A DNA stretch of 64,000 nucleotides from Blasia pusilla (GCA_050084515.1 CM114275.1:25172001-25236000), one strand, 5' to 3'; shown: positions 1 through 13,604, counted from the first letter of the stretch. The notes: generated from the sequence alone by a model not told the origin. A program made the numbers and translations.

Positions 1-957
1 TATTGAGCCGCATATGAAGGCGCAGGTCTTTGTCGCACAGCCTCCCGGTATCCTCCCTGAGCTTGTGGTGTCACAATCAACCTATCTTGGAGTCCACGTC
101 GCTGCACTGGTGGTGTAGACAATCGTGATTTCTCTCGCGCAAAACCCATGGTGGCTACGCTCTCCTCTGCCATGTTGCACTCAATATTCTCGGCGGTCCT
201 AAAAACATCTCTCAACGTAGGGGAGGTGTTCATAAGAAGCATCCCCTCCCACACCCGTGCTTGGAGGGTCCGGTCCACCATCGCGGACCATGACTGGATA
301 GCATGAGCCTCTATCACCCCCTGAGTGACCTTAATCAACTGGCGACAGCGAGTGTAAGCCTCATGCAAACTCTCTAATTTTTAGGGTGCCTCTAGAAGTC
401 GTGGATGCTCCGCAACTTCTCCGTTTGTACCCCGTGGTAGCTCGCCCTCAACTCAGCAAGGAACTAAACCACGGGGTTGAACCTGGGACGAACCCGACTA
501 GAAGGTGCAACTGCTCCAGTGCAAGTGACCTCTCCTAAAACATCACTAGTGGACGAGGAAGAAGCCTCTCCTGACTCCACCTCCTCATCTGGGAATGGCT
601 CCGTCCATGATACACAGGGTGGGTCATAGTAGAGTCGCCATGCCGTAATCTCTGGGCATATCTCTGGGAGAACTCATAGTAATCGTCCATAGGCGCCCCC
701 TCTAAATGCTGGAACATACCGTTCCATGTTGTAAACGGATTGAACTCTCTAGAGTTTGTAGCCCGTTGTGAGTCACACCAACTCCTTAACTTTGCAATGA
801 AGTTAAGGAGTTCTATAGTGCGTAGAGCACCCGAAAACCTACGCGGTCCTCTACCCTGGTCGTCCATCTCGTACACCCAACTGGTAGGGCCACTCAATAT
901 GTACAGTGGATTACCAATACACTCCTCTACACGCTCCCTCTCGTCTGAAGATGACAT
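1..957 (-). pseudogene. Retrotransposon gag, broken (E1)
   Basis: The capsid-like gag protein of a Ty3/gypsy element packages element RNA in virus-like particles. The stretch read from 957 to 535 contains FNPFTTWNGMFQHLEGAPMD, nearly identical to the gag at 62621-63400 (FNPFTAWNGMFQHLEGAPMD). After the DDYYEFSQRYA segment the frame shifts. The rest of gag, including the part matching residues around 120-250 of the 62.6-kb copy, lies in other frames between positions 1 and 535. The gene is therefore a decayed copy. Confidence 0.8.
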
Positions 958-2066
958 AGTAGGAGATCGAGGTGGTCTCTCACGTGGAGACCCTCGAAAC
1001 CTTGCACCACTTCGGGTAAACCCTCCAGAGCTACTCTCAGGTCCACTACCTTGCCTCTCAAAATCCCAAAAGGACGGCGTGATGGCCCTCGTGCCCCTCT
1101 GACACGATCACTCTCAATCTCGCAAGTAATCCTTCAATCACTAAAACTAAACATGCGGCACTCAATCTACACTCTCTCACTAAGACGTGTGTTGTGCGGC
1201 AACAAGCGGCGTGGTCCGGCAAATCAACTGATCTATCGTCTTCTTGACAAACCATCCTCAACTCAAGACATCCCACACAAGTCTATGTCCCCTAAATCCA
1301 TACATCATTGATGCTTTCAGCATAAACACAAAACCCAATATCCCAAATAACTTCCCAATACTAGGAAATCCCTCACATGTGCAGGGTAAGAGACCACAAT
1401 GGATAACATACAATAATATTGATGTCGCTCCTCGGCAACTGCAAATCTAGACCCCAACTCGGTCCTAAAGACAACTCCTCCAATTAGCAAGTCGTACTCC
1501 TCTCTACTGACGTTGCTCAAGCCTCCTTGATGTGCGGTGCATGTCCAACGGTCTGGTGCGGCACTAGCACCACGGAACCGCTACAAACAACACGACACTC
1601 GGGAATGGGGTGCGGCACTCGGCGGCATGCCCTCCTCAATCAGAAATTCATACGCTCTGCTCCTTAGTGAAGGAGTGGCTCCGCTATCGAGACGGTGCGG
1701 TGCGGCCACGAGCGATACGGAGCGGCAATTGGCGGCGCGTTGCGACTACGGGCGTCACGACACACTACTCGATCGTCGTCGAGCGACCACCAATCACAAC
1801 ATAACATCATGAAATGAAAACTCAAACCCATCTGCCATCACTGATTGATGACGAAATGACGATGACGGTGACGGCCAAAACAAAATAGGTGGTGGTGGTG
1901 CAAGTTAGAGAATCAACGATTGTCGTGGAAGACCCTCCACTTTGTAATGGCGGCAATGGCAACCAAGGATGGACAACATCCGAACGCGGGTCTAAGCAGC
2001 GCTAGGCGGCGGCGGCGGCCGACGGTGGATGGTGGACCGTTGACAGCGATGGTTGATTGTTGATGG

Positions 2067-2675
2067 TGTCGTGCGCATACATATCGCTACACAATATACA
2101 TCGCAGGTCACATCTACACCACACAACACCGATCTTCCCCACACACGGGTCGATCCACACATGTACAAAAATCAACTCATACATATACATGGAGATCACA
2201 CAACAAAAATAACGAGTAGTAAAAACGGCACACCCGGCCTAAAACTCCACTCCTCAATCTACATCGGCATATCGAGCATCGTCCACCCTGTGTTATCAAG
2301 GAATCCGGACGCTAGCACCCTAGTCCTAGCTCACACACATACAAGGGAGGTGCTCCAACGGCCCAACATGAGAAAGATGGCTTAGGAAAGCCATCTTCCT
2401 CTCTTATATAGGGTTGGGAAGAGCCAAAAGGCTCTTCCCCTAAAAAATAGCCCTTCCCTTGGTAACCTGCACGCACAGGTTACCAGGGGCGGGTGACCTG
2501 ATCAACAAGTCACCCAGCTGTAAAAGACCTCAACATGAAAGTTGTCAGAAACGACGTTCCTGACACAATGGATCTATCCTTAACCTCATCCGATACGGTG
2601 GGACAAAGTTACACTCAAGATAGTCTGCTGGCTCCTACGTCCTATCCACGACCTATCGGCTACTCAGATGTGACA
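2067..2675 (-). repeat. Solo LTR (609 bp) inserted in E1
   Basis: The segment begins TGTCGTGCGCATAC and ends CAGATGTGACA, so it has TG...CA ends with short inverted termini TGTC/GACA. The 4 bases ATGG occur on both sides (2063-2066 and 2676-2679). The homologous stretches at about 61.3 kb and 53.0 kb lack this segment, so it is an insertion. Related but degraded LTR sequence lies at 23860-24449. No internal coding region is present, so this is a solo LTR. The minus orientation is inferred from the TGTCAC start at its right end. Confidence 0.75.
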
Positions 2676-3792
2676 ATGGTAACGGTTGACCGTTGATGCT
2701 GGATCGTTCATGGTGACTATGAAGGCGATGGCCGCCGCCGGCACGGCGGCTGGTTTAGGGTTTGAACAATTTAACCCTAAAAATTGTACAGCAATGGCAG
2801 TTTTGCAAGATTGACCATAACTTTTTGCTTGCAACTCCGAATTGTACACCATGTATTGCACAACCTGTAGAACTTCACGATCTACGACGGCGTCAAATTG
2901 TTTTTGAATAGGCCATTCCAGTAAAAACTGACCGGGACTGTTGTAATGCCCAAAGTCTCTTTCTTCAACACAAAATTTCACACCGCTTCCACAGTGATTT
3001 CTCCCAACGAAAATGTAAAACTTGTGAGAACAAAAATCAGCAAGCTACATGGTGCTCCCTAGAGCACTCACATGAAGCAATCCGCCCCCATATTCAATTC
3101 CTATTGAAAATTGGGGAGCGCTTCCGCATGCCACTCTCACGTACAAAAAATCAGCAAACTCGCACGGCTCTTGCTCCGGTGAGCACTCCCATGAGCCATC
3201 AAGCGGGGAACACGGTCCGCCAACCTACACCAAACATCGAGCAACCAGCGAGGTCCCCCATGAAGCTCTCTCACTCACTCATTCTCTCTTTGTAAAATAA
3301 GATCCAATCTCTCTCACAACACCATAGTTCTCACATGTTTCTCTCAATGTCAAACCAATCCCACTCTCCTAATGAGAGGCTTGGGTTACACCCATGAGGC
3401 AAGGGACCATAGTTCTGCCGCCTTGTACCAAAATGTTCAACAAAAAGAGAATGAGCTCTCAAGTTCTCTCTCCTTGAGGTATACCCCTCCCCTCCCCCAA
3501 GCTCTCTCCATGGTAACCTATGCTCCCAAGTCACGTCCTTGGCTCTTGACTTGATGTGGGAGGTCAAGGGCCACTTACCAAAAATAAAAAGTTGACCATA
3601 TACTCAAAATGGCACTTACCTAAAATAGAAAGTTCTTCAATATGGCTCCAAATGAGCCGAAATGAAGGGGAAACTTACTCTCTTAGGTTTCTTGGGGCCT
3701 CAACAGGATATCCTCGACCTCATGAGCCTGTCCTCCACTACTCGAGAAGGCGCTCTACTAGATCTCATTGATCTATCCTAAAAGACATGACA

Positions 3793-4703
3793 CCTAAAAG
3801 ACATGAGAATAACTTGGATAGATGATCAATATGAAATGACCATTTGTTTTAAAGGTGTTCTCGATTTCTCTCCATATTTACAATAGAAGGCCTAAGAGGG
3901 CCAAAGCGCTAGTCAGACAAGTGATGAATCTACATTATTAAAACTTGTGTGAGTCCGATGCATGAGTTCAAATTACCTCCCATAATAAACTGTGCATATC
4001 TTGAACAATCCATTCTTAGAAGGCAAGCGATCTTATTGATTGAAAGTGCCAAGTGTCAAAAGATGACGTCTTTGTAAAATGAAAAGGCAATGTCCAATAA
4101 TCTATACTATTGTTAGAGTGGCGATATTCAAGTGGCGACACGAAATAGTCCAACACGTGTCCTTTGAATGTACTGCGTGGCATGGGCATTAAGATAGGGG
4201 GCATTCAAATAACATTCAAAGTTAGGGACCGAACGGGGGCGTTTAGGGACGGCCCTCTCTCCGGTCCTAACTAGTAATAAGTTAATATATATGCCACTAG
4301 ACTGTTCAGTCGATCTCCTCCCACCCTAAACGCATGACTTCTAACATGCTGGGTAATTAAAGGATTATGTAGTTACCTTAAAAATCAGATTTCAAAATCT
4401 GATTTTTGGCAAGTAAGTAACTGGACCCCTGAAACCTGAAACTTCTTGAAAACACAATTAAGCGCGGGCTAAACTTACTAATCTGAATAGTAGAGGTAGA
4501 GTTAGAGGAAGAGAAAGATACGGATGAAAGTGGGTGCATAATATCCGTCGGTAAACCCGTCAAAAGCCCTCCGTTCGGGATGATCTCCGCGATCGCGTTA
4601 CACTCGCGCGGGCATCGCATGGGCACTCGCATTTCTCGTGGAATTGTGCGGGGACGCGCGCTCGGATCCTCACGGATCGCTGCGGCCCATTTGTGAGAAT
4701 CTG
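3793..4703. other. Intergenic sequence upstream of SCY1
   Basis: Between the E1 LTR and the SCY1 5' leader I see no gene. The first few hundred bases are AT-rich. A short inverted repeat (AAAAATCAGATTTCAAAATC followed by TGATTTTTGG) lies near 4380-4410. The promoter of SCY1 must lie here, but I see no convincing TATA box. Confidence 0.5.
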
Positions 4704-4704
4704 T

Positions 4705-4741
4705 CATCTCTCTCACTCTCTCCCTCTCTCTCACTCTCACG
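4705..4741 (+). promoter_or_regulatory. CT-rich tract (Y-patch-like) in SCY1 5' leader
   Basis: A run of CTCTCTCACTCTCTCCCTC-type sequence ends about 60 nt before the SCY1 start codon. Pyrimidine patches near transcription starts are common in plant TATA-less promoters, typically for plastid-protein genes. Its role here is inferred from position only. Confidence 0.4.
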
Positions 4742-4803
4742 TAAGGACGAGGATCGGGTGGTGAGGGCGAGAGGTGCTGGGGTGAGGGAGGTGGATTGGA
4801 GCG

Positions 4804-7800
4804 ATGGCTATGGCGATGGCGTCAGCCTCGTCTCTGCAGACGCGGTTGGCTGCGAAGTCTCTCGTGTCCATGCGGGGAATGGTGTCGTCCGGGCGCCCGC
4901 TGCTGCGGTCTTTTGCGAAAGGCTTCCCTAAGGTACGGCGCTCTGCGTTGGATTGAATGAGGCTGGGGCGGTCCGGTTTGGCAGCGTAGATGGGTGGGCC
5001 TTTGCGGTGCGGGTCTTTCGGAATTGCACCGGGGCATGCTTTTCTGAGAGTGCTCCCTGTGCTGAATCTGTACAGCCAGGTGGAGCAGCCAAGGGAGTGG
5101 GAATCGGACGCTCCGGAGCTAGATCAATTGGTGTCCGTTGCGTATTTTCTCCGTTGCCAAGGTATGGCCTGTCGTCTAAGCAAGCTAGCGCGGTGGCTTT
5201 GTAGAGGAGGATTGTTTCGCATTCCAAAGAGGATTCGGCAGTCACAGTTTGCCTGTAGGGGGGTATTGCTGTATTTCTTCGTTCTATGTATAAAACAAAT
5301 GGGCATTTAGTCATCCGCTAGTTACTTTATTGAGGGGCACTTTAGTGTCAACAACTCCGAGTCGTGAATGTGGTGGAACTCCTATCTGGTGAGGGTGTAG
5401 TAATCCGAGGTTCTTGGGAGAGACCATTTGAGGGGGCATTTGTTTGAATACTGTAAGATTGATTCAATGATTGTCTTGGAAAGTTGATGAGGACGGCTCT
5501 CTTAGTGGGAGTTATTGTAGTCGGAGCATCCGAGAGAGCTCAGCATTCTGGTTCGCTGCAGCCAGGTGGAAGACTGGGAGTTTGACCCTCTCGAGATAAG
5601 GGAGACGGAGAAATCCAGGTTTCAGAGTGAATGGGAGTCGCTGACATCAACGGTACTGACTGCCTCAGGTGGCAGGCCAGGTGCCAAGTCCAGTTCTAGT
5701 TCCGGAAGAGGCGTCGCTGGTATTGCTCTACCTTTCGATCTCAATCAGCTTTACCTTTGGATGTCGCTGCGAATTCGTGTGCCCCAAATTGTAAGCACTG
5801 ACGTGTGTCGGGCCTGGAGGCTAACAGCATAGTAGATGCCTGGATCCGCAGAGAAGTTGTGGTTTTTCTGATTGGGGTTTGCTATTAATGTTTCCTCACG
5901 AATTGTGAACGGACCCAGAGGAAGAAACTCACGAGTGGCGGTGCGTATTGTACAGCTGCTATCGAGGACAGCTCAATTGAATTTGGTGATTTCTTCAAGG
6001 GTGGTCTTCCCGAGAAATTTTTGAAGATCCTCGCATATTTGGCACTTTCCCGGGTTGGAACATATATTCCTTTGGCTGGAGTTAACAGAGAAGCCTTTGC
6101 TGGCAGCTTGGATACGAACAGCCTTTTGGGAACGCTAGATTCTTTCTCAGGGGGCGGTATCGGACGGCTGGGAATCTGTTCTCTGGGGATAGTGCCCTTT
6201 ATCAATGCACAGATTGTCTTCCAACTACTGGGCACTGTTTTCCCTAAACTCCAAGAACTGCAAAAGAAAGAGGGTGAAGCTGGAAGAAAGAAGGTCCAGC
6301 AGTGGACACGATATGCATCGGTTGGCTTCGCTCTTGTGCAGGTAAGCTTGTCTCTGTAGATGTTTCCACAAGCTTTCTTACTGATGTCTAGTGGGTGCAG
6401 AGACTCAGAGGGATGTGGAGGATATTTTCAGATTTGGCCTTCAGATAAGGTTTTTATTAGTATATTCTCTGTCTGCTCCACCATTTCAGTCGGGGTATTT
6501 TGTCTCAAGAAGAAAATTAGGACTGTGGGTTGTTTGATCATCAGTTTCTTGGAAGTCGGATAATTCCAGTGTTTTCTTCTCAATTTTGATGAGGGGAAAG
6601 TTTTTGGTTTTTCATCGCTGCTGGGACAAGGCCGATCAAATCTCTCCCTATGTCTAAGAGAGACATCGATCTCTGTAGTCTGGTTCATGTGTCATTTTAT
6701 GTCCATGGCTGCTGATGTTTGTGTATCGTATGCTTCACATTTCTTGCAGGCAATTGGGCAGGTCTCTTTCATTCGGCCTTACGTCAGTGATTTCAGTGTG
6801 GAGTGGGTGGTTTCGTCTGTTTCTGCCCTAGTGTTGGGGTCATTGGTCACAATGTATATTGGAGAAAGAATATCTGATTACAAGCTGGGAAACGGCACAT
6901 CTCTTTTGATCTTCACGAACATTGTGTCGTACTTACCAGCATCAGTCGGGAGAACTGTTGTGCAAGGGATAAACGAAAGCAATTATGTGGGGCTGGCGGG
7001 CATTGTTGCTGCCTTCTTCTTGCTAGTCTTGGGTATCGTTTATGTCCAGGTGGGTGCTTTGTATTTCAGAAGCTCCCCCGTCATGTTTGTCTCTAAGGGT
7101 CTGTAGAACTCCTTTGAATCTCTCCTCGGCAGGGCCTAACATCCGGAAATGCAGGAAGCAGAAAGGAAGATCCCCATCAATTATGCATCCCGATATCTGG
7201 CGAGCAGGGGAGGCCTCCGCAAAGCAGCTTATCTTCCATTCAAGGTGCACCATTGTAGACACTGCCGATGGAGACATGTGAATGAATGGTTGATGGATGG
7301 TTTGGACATTGTGCAAAAGAAGAGCTGTATCTATCATGTGTAGTTTCTGATCGGAGGAGCCTTGAGCTCGTGGGTAAGCAGGTGAATAGTACAGGGGTCA
7401 TGCCCATCATATTTTCAACCTCATTGCTTCAACTTCCTGCATCGATAGCACGATTCACTGGCTTAGCAGCCCTGCAGAATGCAGCAGTTGCCTTGTATCC
7501 GGGAGGTATGCGTCTATCAAAATCAGGAACACATAAAGCTCTTTTGGCGTGCTAGTCTCTTTCATAGTTACTGGTTTATTCATCGGTTGTCATGTGCATA
7601 ATTTAAGGTGGCTTCCTGTCTCTTTCACAGGTCCACTGTATGTGCCCACGAATGTGCTATTGATTGGGTTCTTCAATTATTTCTACACCTTCTTACAGCT
7701 GGATCCTGCCGATCTTAGCGATCAGCTGAAGCGTCAAGGGGCATCAGTCCCTGCCATTCGGCCGGGAAAGGCCACTGCAACATACATCCAAAATGTAATT

Positions 7801-8193
7801 GCCGAATTTTTAAACCTTGCAAATGCTGAAGTAGTCAATGCTGGAGTGCGTGTAAAGAGTGTCGAACAAAAATTCCTTAATTTGCACTCAATGTTGAGCT
7901 GTAGGAACAAGGTGACTGGACGGGACGGCTGATAGACGTGTTTGCTCTTGCAGGTACTGGGACGGATCTCTGTCTTGGGTTCTGGTTTCCTTGGCCTCAT
8001 GGCTGCTGCTCCAGCTCTCGTGGAAGGAGTTACTCATTTGACTGCGTTCCGAGGTTTTGCTGGAACATCAGTCCTGATTCTTGTGGGGTGTGCCACCGAT
8101 ACTGCAAGGAAGGTGCAGGCGGAGCTTGTATCTCAAAAGTATAAGACCATTGAGGCGTATGAGATTGATGACAATAGAGATTTATTCGGGTGA
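4804..8193 (+). CDS. SCY1: Chloroplast preprotein translocase subunit SecY (thylakoid), 8 exons
   Basis: SecY forms the membrane channel of the thylakoid Sec system, inserting and exporting plastid proteins with SecA and SecE. Exons: 4804-4932, 5566-5719, 5956-6341, 6750-7049, 7155-7244, 7382-7505, 7631-7794, 7954-8193. They sum to 1587 nt and give 528 residues without internal stops; every junction is GT-AG and keeps frame. Residues 1-43 are rich in Ser, Arg and Ala with no acidic residue, as in a plastid transit peptide. Residues about 96-528 follow plastid SecY closely, including AIEDSS, the plug/TM2 region GGGIGRLGICSLGI, IGERISD, GNGTSLLIF, the cytoplasmic loop EAERKIPINYASRY, QLKRQGASVPAIRPG and the C-terminal GCATDTARKVQAE. 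The exon 2 donor at 5720 was chosen because it restores the conserved RGVAAAIEDSS join. The mitochondrial/bacterial type and envelope SCY2 are less likely given this similarity. The gene looks intact and single-copy within a transposon-rich region. Confidence 0.95.
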
Positions 8194-11100
8194 CAATGAC
8201 ACATTGAGTCACTGAAACAGGTGCCATGGGGCATTCTTAAGGTAGTTAAGGAGCTCTCACTGCCAGCCTGGGCAAGCCAAGAGCAAAAGTTCGTGCAGCG
8301 ATGGAAGCTGGCAATTGTATTCTAGGAAGTTCGAGGCTTAGAATGTTTTAGATTGAGGTGAAGTTCAGTGCGGCTAGCCGCAACTAGCCTCGTTTGGACC
8401 CAACTTCATTTGTAACATAAACTGCAATCAATCTTCGCGATTGTTTCTAGCGGATGACATAGATCCGGATTCGTTCTCATAGCTTCTCTCCCCAGCTTCT
8501 TCTTCTTTCGTCAGTCCAACCACCGCAAATGCTTCTTTGCGGCGTGGCGCACATTTTGCAGCTCTGGTCGTGCGACAACTTGGCCTAGCACGGAAATGCT
8601 CGCGACTACCCAGCACTACCCAGCACTGGAGGAGCCCGGCCATGCCTCGACTTCATCGGCCAATGTTGCCCTTAAACTCTCCGATGTTGGAGGTTCTCCC
8701 CGCTTTCTCAAGCGCTGAAGAACTCGTCTAAGCTGGGAAGTCTGTCGACGAATGCAGATTGAAACACTCACCGGATCTCCGGTCTTTATACGAATCCATC
8801 ACAGTTCGCTCGCCGGTGCAGAGTGAGGTCCATTTCGGACTCCATGACAACAGAATCGGATAAGTTCGCATTTCAGTTACCGCATCTTTTCAAACCGTCC
8901 ATCCGGATGGTAAGTGCCTGTAAAGGGCAAGCAGTGTGGTGTGCATCATCTCCAAAATGTGATCAGATTTTCTGGATGTTACTTTACGCGCATGGTGCCA
9001 CGCGAAAGAGCTTCCGCACCGTGTGCCATACAATCTCGAGAAGCGCTTTTCAGACGTTCCCGGCCGTAGTACGACTTCCGCGATTCCACAGCAATAAATG
9101 TGGATTGGACTCGTGGGAAGTGGGGACATTCTCGTGGTGGGATGGAATGAGCCCAGGTGAAGTTAGAGATGGCGGTGAGAGTACTGCGATGAAGTCGTAA
9201 ATGTTACGAATCGACCGAGCTGTAAGCGTGAACATCTGACTTGCCAAGCAGTAGGAAAGTTTCCGCAGGTGGTCCGACCCATTTCGCGGGGTCTCCATGG
9301 CGGGGCCTGGGATCTTTTTTGACGGTGCTTTTTCGAGTTGACCGCCTCGCGCCTGTGAAGCGGTTCCTGCATACATCACTCGGACATCGATCGGCGAGAA
9401 GCTCTAGGATGGGACACATGGTATGCGCGGACCGCAAATCCACTGAGATCTTCAGAATTGCTCATCCCTTCGTCAGATTGAAGTTTCTCCGTTGGGGCGG
9501 ATTTCTAGCCCATTCTTTTCTCGGAAGGTATCCACGAAACCTTTTTTTTTTCGGTCGTATGGACTTGTAACATTTCATCGATCCTCGGCAGTCGGGAGGA
9601 AAGGCGCCCGGGCCTACAGAGTTGGCAGGTCTCCAATCCGAGTAGGGATTGGAGACCTATTCCTATTCCCAGCCGGTAGACTTCGTAGACTATTCCGGAA
9701 AACCCTCGAAATACGTTGCTCGGGCTTATCAACAGCTTTCGTTGCTCGCCCACACGAAAGCACCGCATCCTCTCTCGCCTGCCCCTGGCAGATTGCTTGC
9801 GGCATCCGAGAGGAGGAATTCCACACGGAAGGTGCCTGCCCTGTGATTGACGGTGGGAGCGCTTGCGGAGCTCTAACCAGAGAGGGAACCGGCAGAAGTG
9901 GCGTCGGTGCTCGACGAAGCTGACAAACATACGTAGAGACGCGTAGCGAGACTGGACGGGAGGCAGGGAGGGAGAGGGAGCGAGGGACGGTACATCAGAA
10001 CGGAGGGGAGAGATCCCCCTCGAGTTCGACGTTGGATTTGCGATCGGAGGCGAGAGCGGGTAGGGAGAGGAGAGGAGAGGAGAAAGCATCAGAGAGGAGC
10101 TGCCGCTGGTGGCAGGAGCGGCGGAGAGGCTGGTGGAAGAGTGTACAGGTAGGGGGGCCATAGAAGCGCCTGCGAAAGGACCGCAGACAGAGGACAGGTT
10201 TCCGATCGACTTCTGACGAGCGAGGGAAAGAGAGGGAAAGAGAAAGAGGGAGAAGGACCACGCAGGACGGAGGTGACAGCGCGGGCCGATGGGGTTGCCA
10301 TTGCGAGAAGAGACGTTGGAAGCTGCGAAGAATGGAAGTTCGCCCGGGGTGCAGTGCGGGTCGTGCGGAGCGCAGGCCTGCCAGCAGCAAGGGAATGGAC
10401 CCCAAAGCGTCTTCGAGTACGGAAATCTTCGGCCTGACGTACCCGATTCCATACCATTGTCGACCGGAGTGGCCACGAGGGGGTGGCTGCTCAGAAGTCG
10501 CCTATATTCATTCAACGTGAGTTCCGCCCAATTCCATTTTCGCCACCTCTGCTCGGTTCTTCATTCCCTGCGCGCCTGATTTTATAATAAATGCAGTTTT
10601 CTTAATTGCAAGAGATCGCCTGCACTTTCACGAACGTCTTCGTGTGTTTCGTGTTCCGGGTGTGATTAGTCGGGTCACCTCTCGAATCCCAGTCGTCTTG
10701 TCTGCGTTTCGTTGCCGATCCGATCACTTCAATAGCACTGATCATTTGAACCCGTCCTTGGCCTCTGGCTCTCGATTGACGGTAAAAGGAGTTGGTAGGT
10801 TAATTGGTTCGCAATCGACAAATGAGAAGAGAAAGTGAGAGTTAATCATGCCTACCATTTCCTCGCACTCAACTAGAAAGGATGCCGGTTGCTGAAAGGA
10901 TTGTCGTGGTTGTGACCGTTATTTTCTGCAATTTGTTGATTGCCGGGCCGTTTCTAGTTCATGGCTGGCCTGAGGTTCCTTGGTGTTCAGGATTTATCTC
11001 AAAACTTTGGTGGTGAGTGGGCAAGAGATTTAAAACCCGATCCGTGTTCCCCTGAAGACCAGCCTAGCTCTTGGAGCAACTCGCGCAACCTGGAAGTTCT

Positions 11101-13604
11101 AATGGACTGTCAGATGGTATTGCAAACTTCATCTTTGCTCTAGGAGCTTTCCCCAACCGCTGAATAACGGGAGTTATGAATTGGGATTGTGGATTCAGCA
11201 GCGTGATGGTGTCGAGCACGCAGCTGTGAGGCTGGAAGAGTCGGGATATGCAGTTCTGGGATACGTAATGATGGCTCCTCATGGGACTGGCATCGCGGGC
11301 TTGCTCGAGGAGTCGGAAAGGAGGCAGTATTCTCCACAACTTTATGAACGGGATGTCGTCGAGGTATCTCTCGCGACCTTCATCCATGTAGAAAATCTGT
11401 GGGACAAAAGCTCCGAGTTGATCACAGACAGCCACTGTTCATATTCCCTGAAATTTGTGGATCACCGATTTGTTCAACTAGATTCCACTTATGTTCCCCG
11501 TATGCTGTCCCGCGAGGAATAGGCCTGCTAGATTCCATTCGGGTCGTGGCGTAATCACAGTCGATAGCTACAAAGGTGACATCTTTCGAGTGCTGCACGA
11601 ATTCCCCTGCGACAAATTACAATACTGGCCGTTTCGCTTAGCAGACAGAAGCAGCATCATGATTAGTACTGGGGTGGAAGGTCAAATGGTTGTTTTTGCA
11701 ACGGTGTTTTCCAGGGAAGCTCTGATTGCCATAATAACACCCCACTGTGGAAGTTTTCGTCTGCAGGTAATCACCGAAATGGGGGAACAGGTTCGCTGCT
11801 TTGTGTACCATCGTCCCGATGTCGATCGGTCTACTCCTATCCTTACGGGTGATTGGTGCAGTAGAAGAAATTAGTGCGTTTACTCGGAGGCCATTTTCTG
11901 GAGGATGTCTTGATCGAGGCACGTCAGTGTCACAATATCTGATATCGCTAGCTCGAGAGCTTATTAGCTACAGGAGACGAGAGAGTTCGCTTCCCAATCC
12001 ACCGCATATGTCATCTCGTGCTCACCGTGTAACATTAGAGAGAGTTCTTTCTGCCTATCTCCCACCGACTGTTGTTGCGAGCTCCGACTAATGTCCGAAG
12101 AGCTGACGAAGATATCACTAGAGATGTGGATGATTTAGGTAGGCCAGTGGTAGGCTCGATGTTCTGCAGAGTCCGTCCATGTCCGCAGTGTATGGGTCCT
12201 GTTCTTAAAAGCCCATGTATACCATCGGATGTATAAAATGTCGGTCTCATTACCTGGTGGTTTCGAAGCTTTCCTCAAGCAAATTTGTATCCCGCTCGCC
12301 GGAGAAGATCTCTCCCCTTCATATGTCATATGTTCTGCTGGCAAGGCGTCGCTGAAACTGAGGTGGTCGAGAGGATTCCACTGCTCGATGAGACTGCGGA
12401 GGAAGCGTCTGTTCAGTCAAGAGTCTGGGTAGCTACCATACGCCAGTTCCCAACTCATGCGGAATGAAATCAAGCGAGTCCTCGTACTTCAAGGCTCCTG
12501 ACTTCGCACCATCCCAAGAGAGCTCTCACTTTATTACAGGACCGCAAGGAAACCTCATGATCCGCTCGCCTCTGCCGAAAGTACTCGAGATCTTCAAGAA
12601 AAGCTCAAGATTTCTGTGGCCTGCTCCAGAAAAGCAGGTTCCCGGAAGGAAACTCCGTACGAAGCGGGTGAAAACTGAGCACGCGACCCCAAAGACACCG
12701 TTGCCCTATTGATCCCATTGGTCACAAGACAGACCACATAACCTTTCTGTCACCTGCTCCAGCTCCGCGGAAACGCGCGTATCTGATCCGAAAGTGAGAT
12801 CTTAAATACATGTCAGGAATTTCTCCCGCCAAATCGCTTCTATCCCCTACTTCTATCACAACATGCTCCTCTCGATCGGTGAGGGGGATTTCATTCCCCT
12901 TACGCCCCCGGTGCAACATTGACAGACAAGGAAAGCCTGCATAAAAAGGCTATGGGGGATCCCATTCAAAGTACAAAGGAGGGTAGACAGGTAAGGCCAC
13001 GCCCGGCCTAGGAAGAAGAAAAAAGGGTGCATCATCCCAATGGAAAGAGCCAACCCCTAAGGACATGTCATGGCCTCAAGTTGAGGTATTTCCAACCACT
13101 ACACGTTGAGCGATGTCTCATGATCCACATTGGGATTGGACTGGTGTGGTAGGAAATAGCTGAAGCTTTTTGTGGATCATGTACATCTATTTCACTTCAA
13201 GCTACCTTGTGGTTATCAGTTGCACTTGTCGTGTGAATACACATCGTTGCCAACATATATCGGCTGTCATGCACACACATGTCTGAGATCCATCTACATA
13301 TGAATCCTAACATTTCTGCACATGAACAACTGGACAACCTCATATATGGGAAGTGGATTTGAGGTTGTCAATGGGTATAAAGTTGAATATAAATTGTAAA
13401 CTCTGATAAAATCTGCAATCAACCATGCTTCATCCAGACAACCATATTCATGAATCACATACACGATGTTGTAATAGCAAGAGAAAGTGTACAGAAGGAC
13501 TCTCAAAATATGTGTGATCTTCCATATCGATCATTCCTTGCCAAATCTTCAAGAGAGAATCCAAGCTCAATACATGCAAGCAACACTATATCACGGATCC
13601 CAAC
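8194..13604. other. SCY1 3' region and long unassigned sequence
   Basis: The first ~240 bases are probably the SCY1 3' UTR. The rest has moderate GC and does not look like the surrounding retrotransposons. Several plus-strand frames of 60-130 codons are open (10289-10579, 11181-11522, 11491-11874, 12464-12712), some ending near plausible donor sites (for example ATTCAAC followed by GTGAGTTC at 10519). I recognise no family in them and cannot join them into one reading frame. A GA-rich tract at 9957-10265 could be an untranslated leader. From about 12.9 kb on, AT-rich sequence with LTR-like scraps begins. It may hold a lineage-specific gene, an old pseudogene or a non-coding transcript. Confidence 0.35.
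9957..10265 (+). repeat. GA-rich low-complexity tract
   Basis: Runs of GGGAGAGGG, GAGAGGAGAGG and AAGAGAGGGAAAGAGAAAG make up this stretch. Purine-rich tracts like this are frequent in plant 5' leaders and promoters. It precedes plus-strand ATGs at 10289, 10332 and 10396. No function can be assigned from sequence. Confidence 0.5.

Larger units (their letters stand above)
1..3792 (-). mobile_element. Ty3/gypsy element E1, 5' part (LTR/leader plus gag), cut by window edge
   Basis: This is a minus-strand LTR retrotransposon that runs out of the window on the left. Its 5' LTR begins at 3792: read on the minus strand it starts TGTCATGTCTTTTAGG, matching the LTR starts at 60208 (plus strand) and 55192 (minus strand). 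The leader and gag follow towards position 1. It aligns throughout with 60208-63400 in inverted orientation, apart from the solo LTR at 2067-2675. I could not fix the inner end of the LTR, because no copy in the window has both LTRs and no clear tRNA primer site is visible. Confidence 0.75.

Noticed and set aside
9505-10515. Long minus-strand open frame (336 codons)
   Set aside because: It is rich in Ser, Pro, Arg and Leu and lies opposite a GA-rich low-complexity tract; no domain or splice context supports it.
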